A stretch of DNA of 64,000 nucleotides. Origin: Kordia periserrulae. GTDB lineage: Bacteria; Bacteroidota; Bacteroidia; Flavobacteriales; Flavobacteriaceae. A model generated the notes under the pieces. That model worked only from the letters and a program-made list of their open reading frames with translations, did no database searches and was not told the DNA's origin. The first letter of the stretch is position 1; every line of letters starts with the position of its first letter. The stretch spans positions 62,001-126,000 of the forward strand of contig NZ_QBKT01000003.1 of assembly GCF_003054265.1 (NCBI RefSeq). Direction: 5' to 3'. Positions 63,655 through 64,000 of this stretch are shown here, in pieces. A program made the translations under genes and the position numbers.

Positions 63655-64000
63655 TTACAATACAATCTTTAAAGTAACATCTGTATCTTTCACTTCAAAC
63701 TTAGCTGGGTCAAATTGTGGAGGTCCATAACTCATCGGATTGTTTGAAATTCCGTAATCTTCTTTTGGCATTCCACTATCTTCGAAGTCCATTTGCCCGT
63801 TGTCATTTTCGTCATGTACACAGGTAATAGCATACGTTCCTTTCGGTACATTTTTAAAGGTTACTTTGACTTTATTCCCTTCAATTTCGCTAGCGGCGGA
63901 TTGTATAGGTTTTGTTTTCATAAAGGTTTCTTCCGTATGCAAAGCAAACAATACTTTCCCTTTATTGCTTTTCACTTTGTCAATAGTCACGGTAATAGTA
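63655..64000 (-). CDS. DUF2141 protein, 5' end outside window
   Basis: The frame is open to the right edge; the visible part is about 115 residues. It shows TITVTIDKVKSNKGKVLFAL, then NVPKGTYAITCVHDENDNGQMD and YGISNNPM, the typical beta-sandwich of the DUF2141 family. A GTG at 63990 is not the true start because the conserved strand continues beyond it. Members normally have a signal peptide, expected outside the window. Confidence 0.85.
   Translation of the reverse strand, partial: TITVTIDKVKSNKGKVLFALHTEETFMKTKPIQSAASEIEGNKVKVTFKNVPKGTYAITCVHDENDNGQMDFEDSGMPKEDYGISNNPMSYGPPQFDPAKFEVKDTDVTLKIVL

Overview
The window looks like the chromosome of a low-GC member of Bacteroidota, family Flavobacteriaceae. 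The evidence is a gliding-motility lipoprotein gene (gldI), many lipoproteins with short Bacteroidota-type lipoboxes, families typical of this group (DUF3810, DUF3822, DUF4442, head-GIN, PspC), almost no Shine-Dalgarno sequences, and promoters of the TTG-N17-21-TAnnTTTG kind. A Kordia-like genus would fit, but the sequence alone does not settle it. No transposase, integrase, phage gene, rRNA or CRISPR array was found. There is one tRNA (tRNA-Pro, UGG).

Layout. 0-12.4 kb: the 5' part of a RelA/SpoT enzyme, a SpoU-type rRNA methyltransferase, lipoproteins, a pair of amidohydrolase-fold proteins, a DUF3810 protein with a small cysteine-peptidase-like lipoprotein, and pepD. 12.4-12.8 kb: a nested inverted repeat, then a lone lanthipeptide-like precursor gene. 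13-27 kb: conserved core genes, namely a cyclophilin-FKBP fusion, gldI, nrnA, ndk, DUF721, recF, a TPR protein, ribH, rsmD, DUF3822, a RecD-like helicase, and kdsB with a HAD phosphatase and an iron-type alcohol dehydrogenase that may form an (8-amino-)Kdo module. 27.1-31.2 kb: an accessory patch of poorly conserved minus-strand genes separated by direct repeats and palindromes, with signs of gene decay.

31.2-42.1 kb is the most interesting part. A tight minus-strand operon (ATP-grasp-like protein, RimK/GshB-like ATP-grasp, aspartoacylase-type deacylase) lies head to head with a plus-strand operon for polyamine synthesis (arginine decarboxylase, agmatinase, deoxyhypusine-synthase-like protein). 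The latter also carries a small acidic protein, a Nudix hydrolase, a VOC protein and a GNAT-nitrilase fusion. The two are separated by a small secreted-protein gene and an unusually long leader region. Together they could make, conjugate and release polyamine or amino-acid amides; this is inference.

42-64 kb: a beta-barrel protein, a PlsC-like acyltransferase, a cysteine-rich lipoprotein, the methylmalonyl-CoA mutase operon (udk-ftsB-like-mutA-mutB), tRNA-Pro, a large secreted ricin/Fn3 protein, a three-gene unknown operon, trxB, a PadR-PspC-headGIN envelope-stress-like cluster, DUF4442 and AIM24 proteins, divergent oxyR and dps, and a partial DUF2141 gene at the right edge. Small dispersed intergenic repeats, including hairpins whose arms differ between copies but stay complementary, recur through the window.
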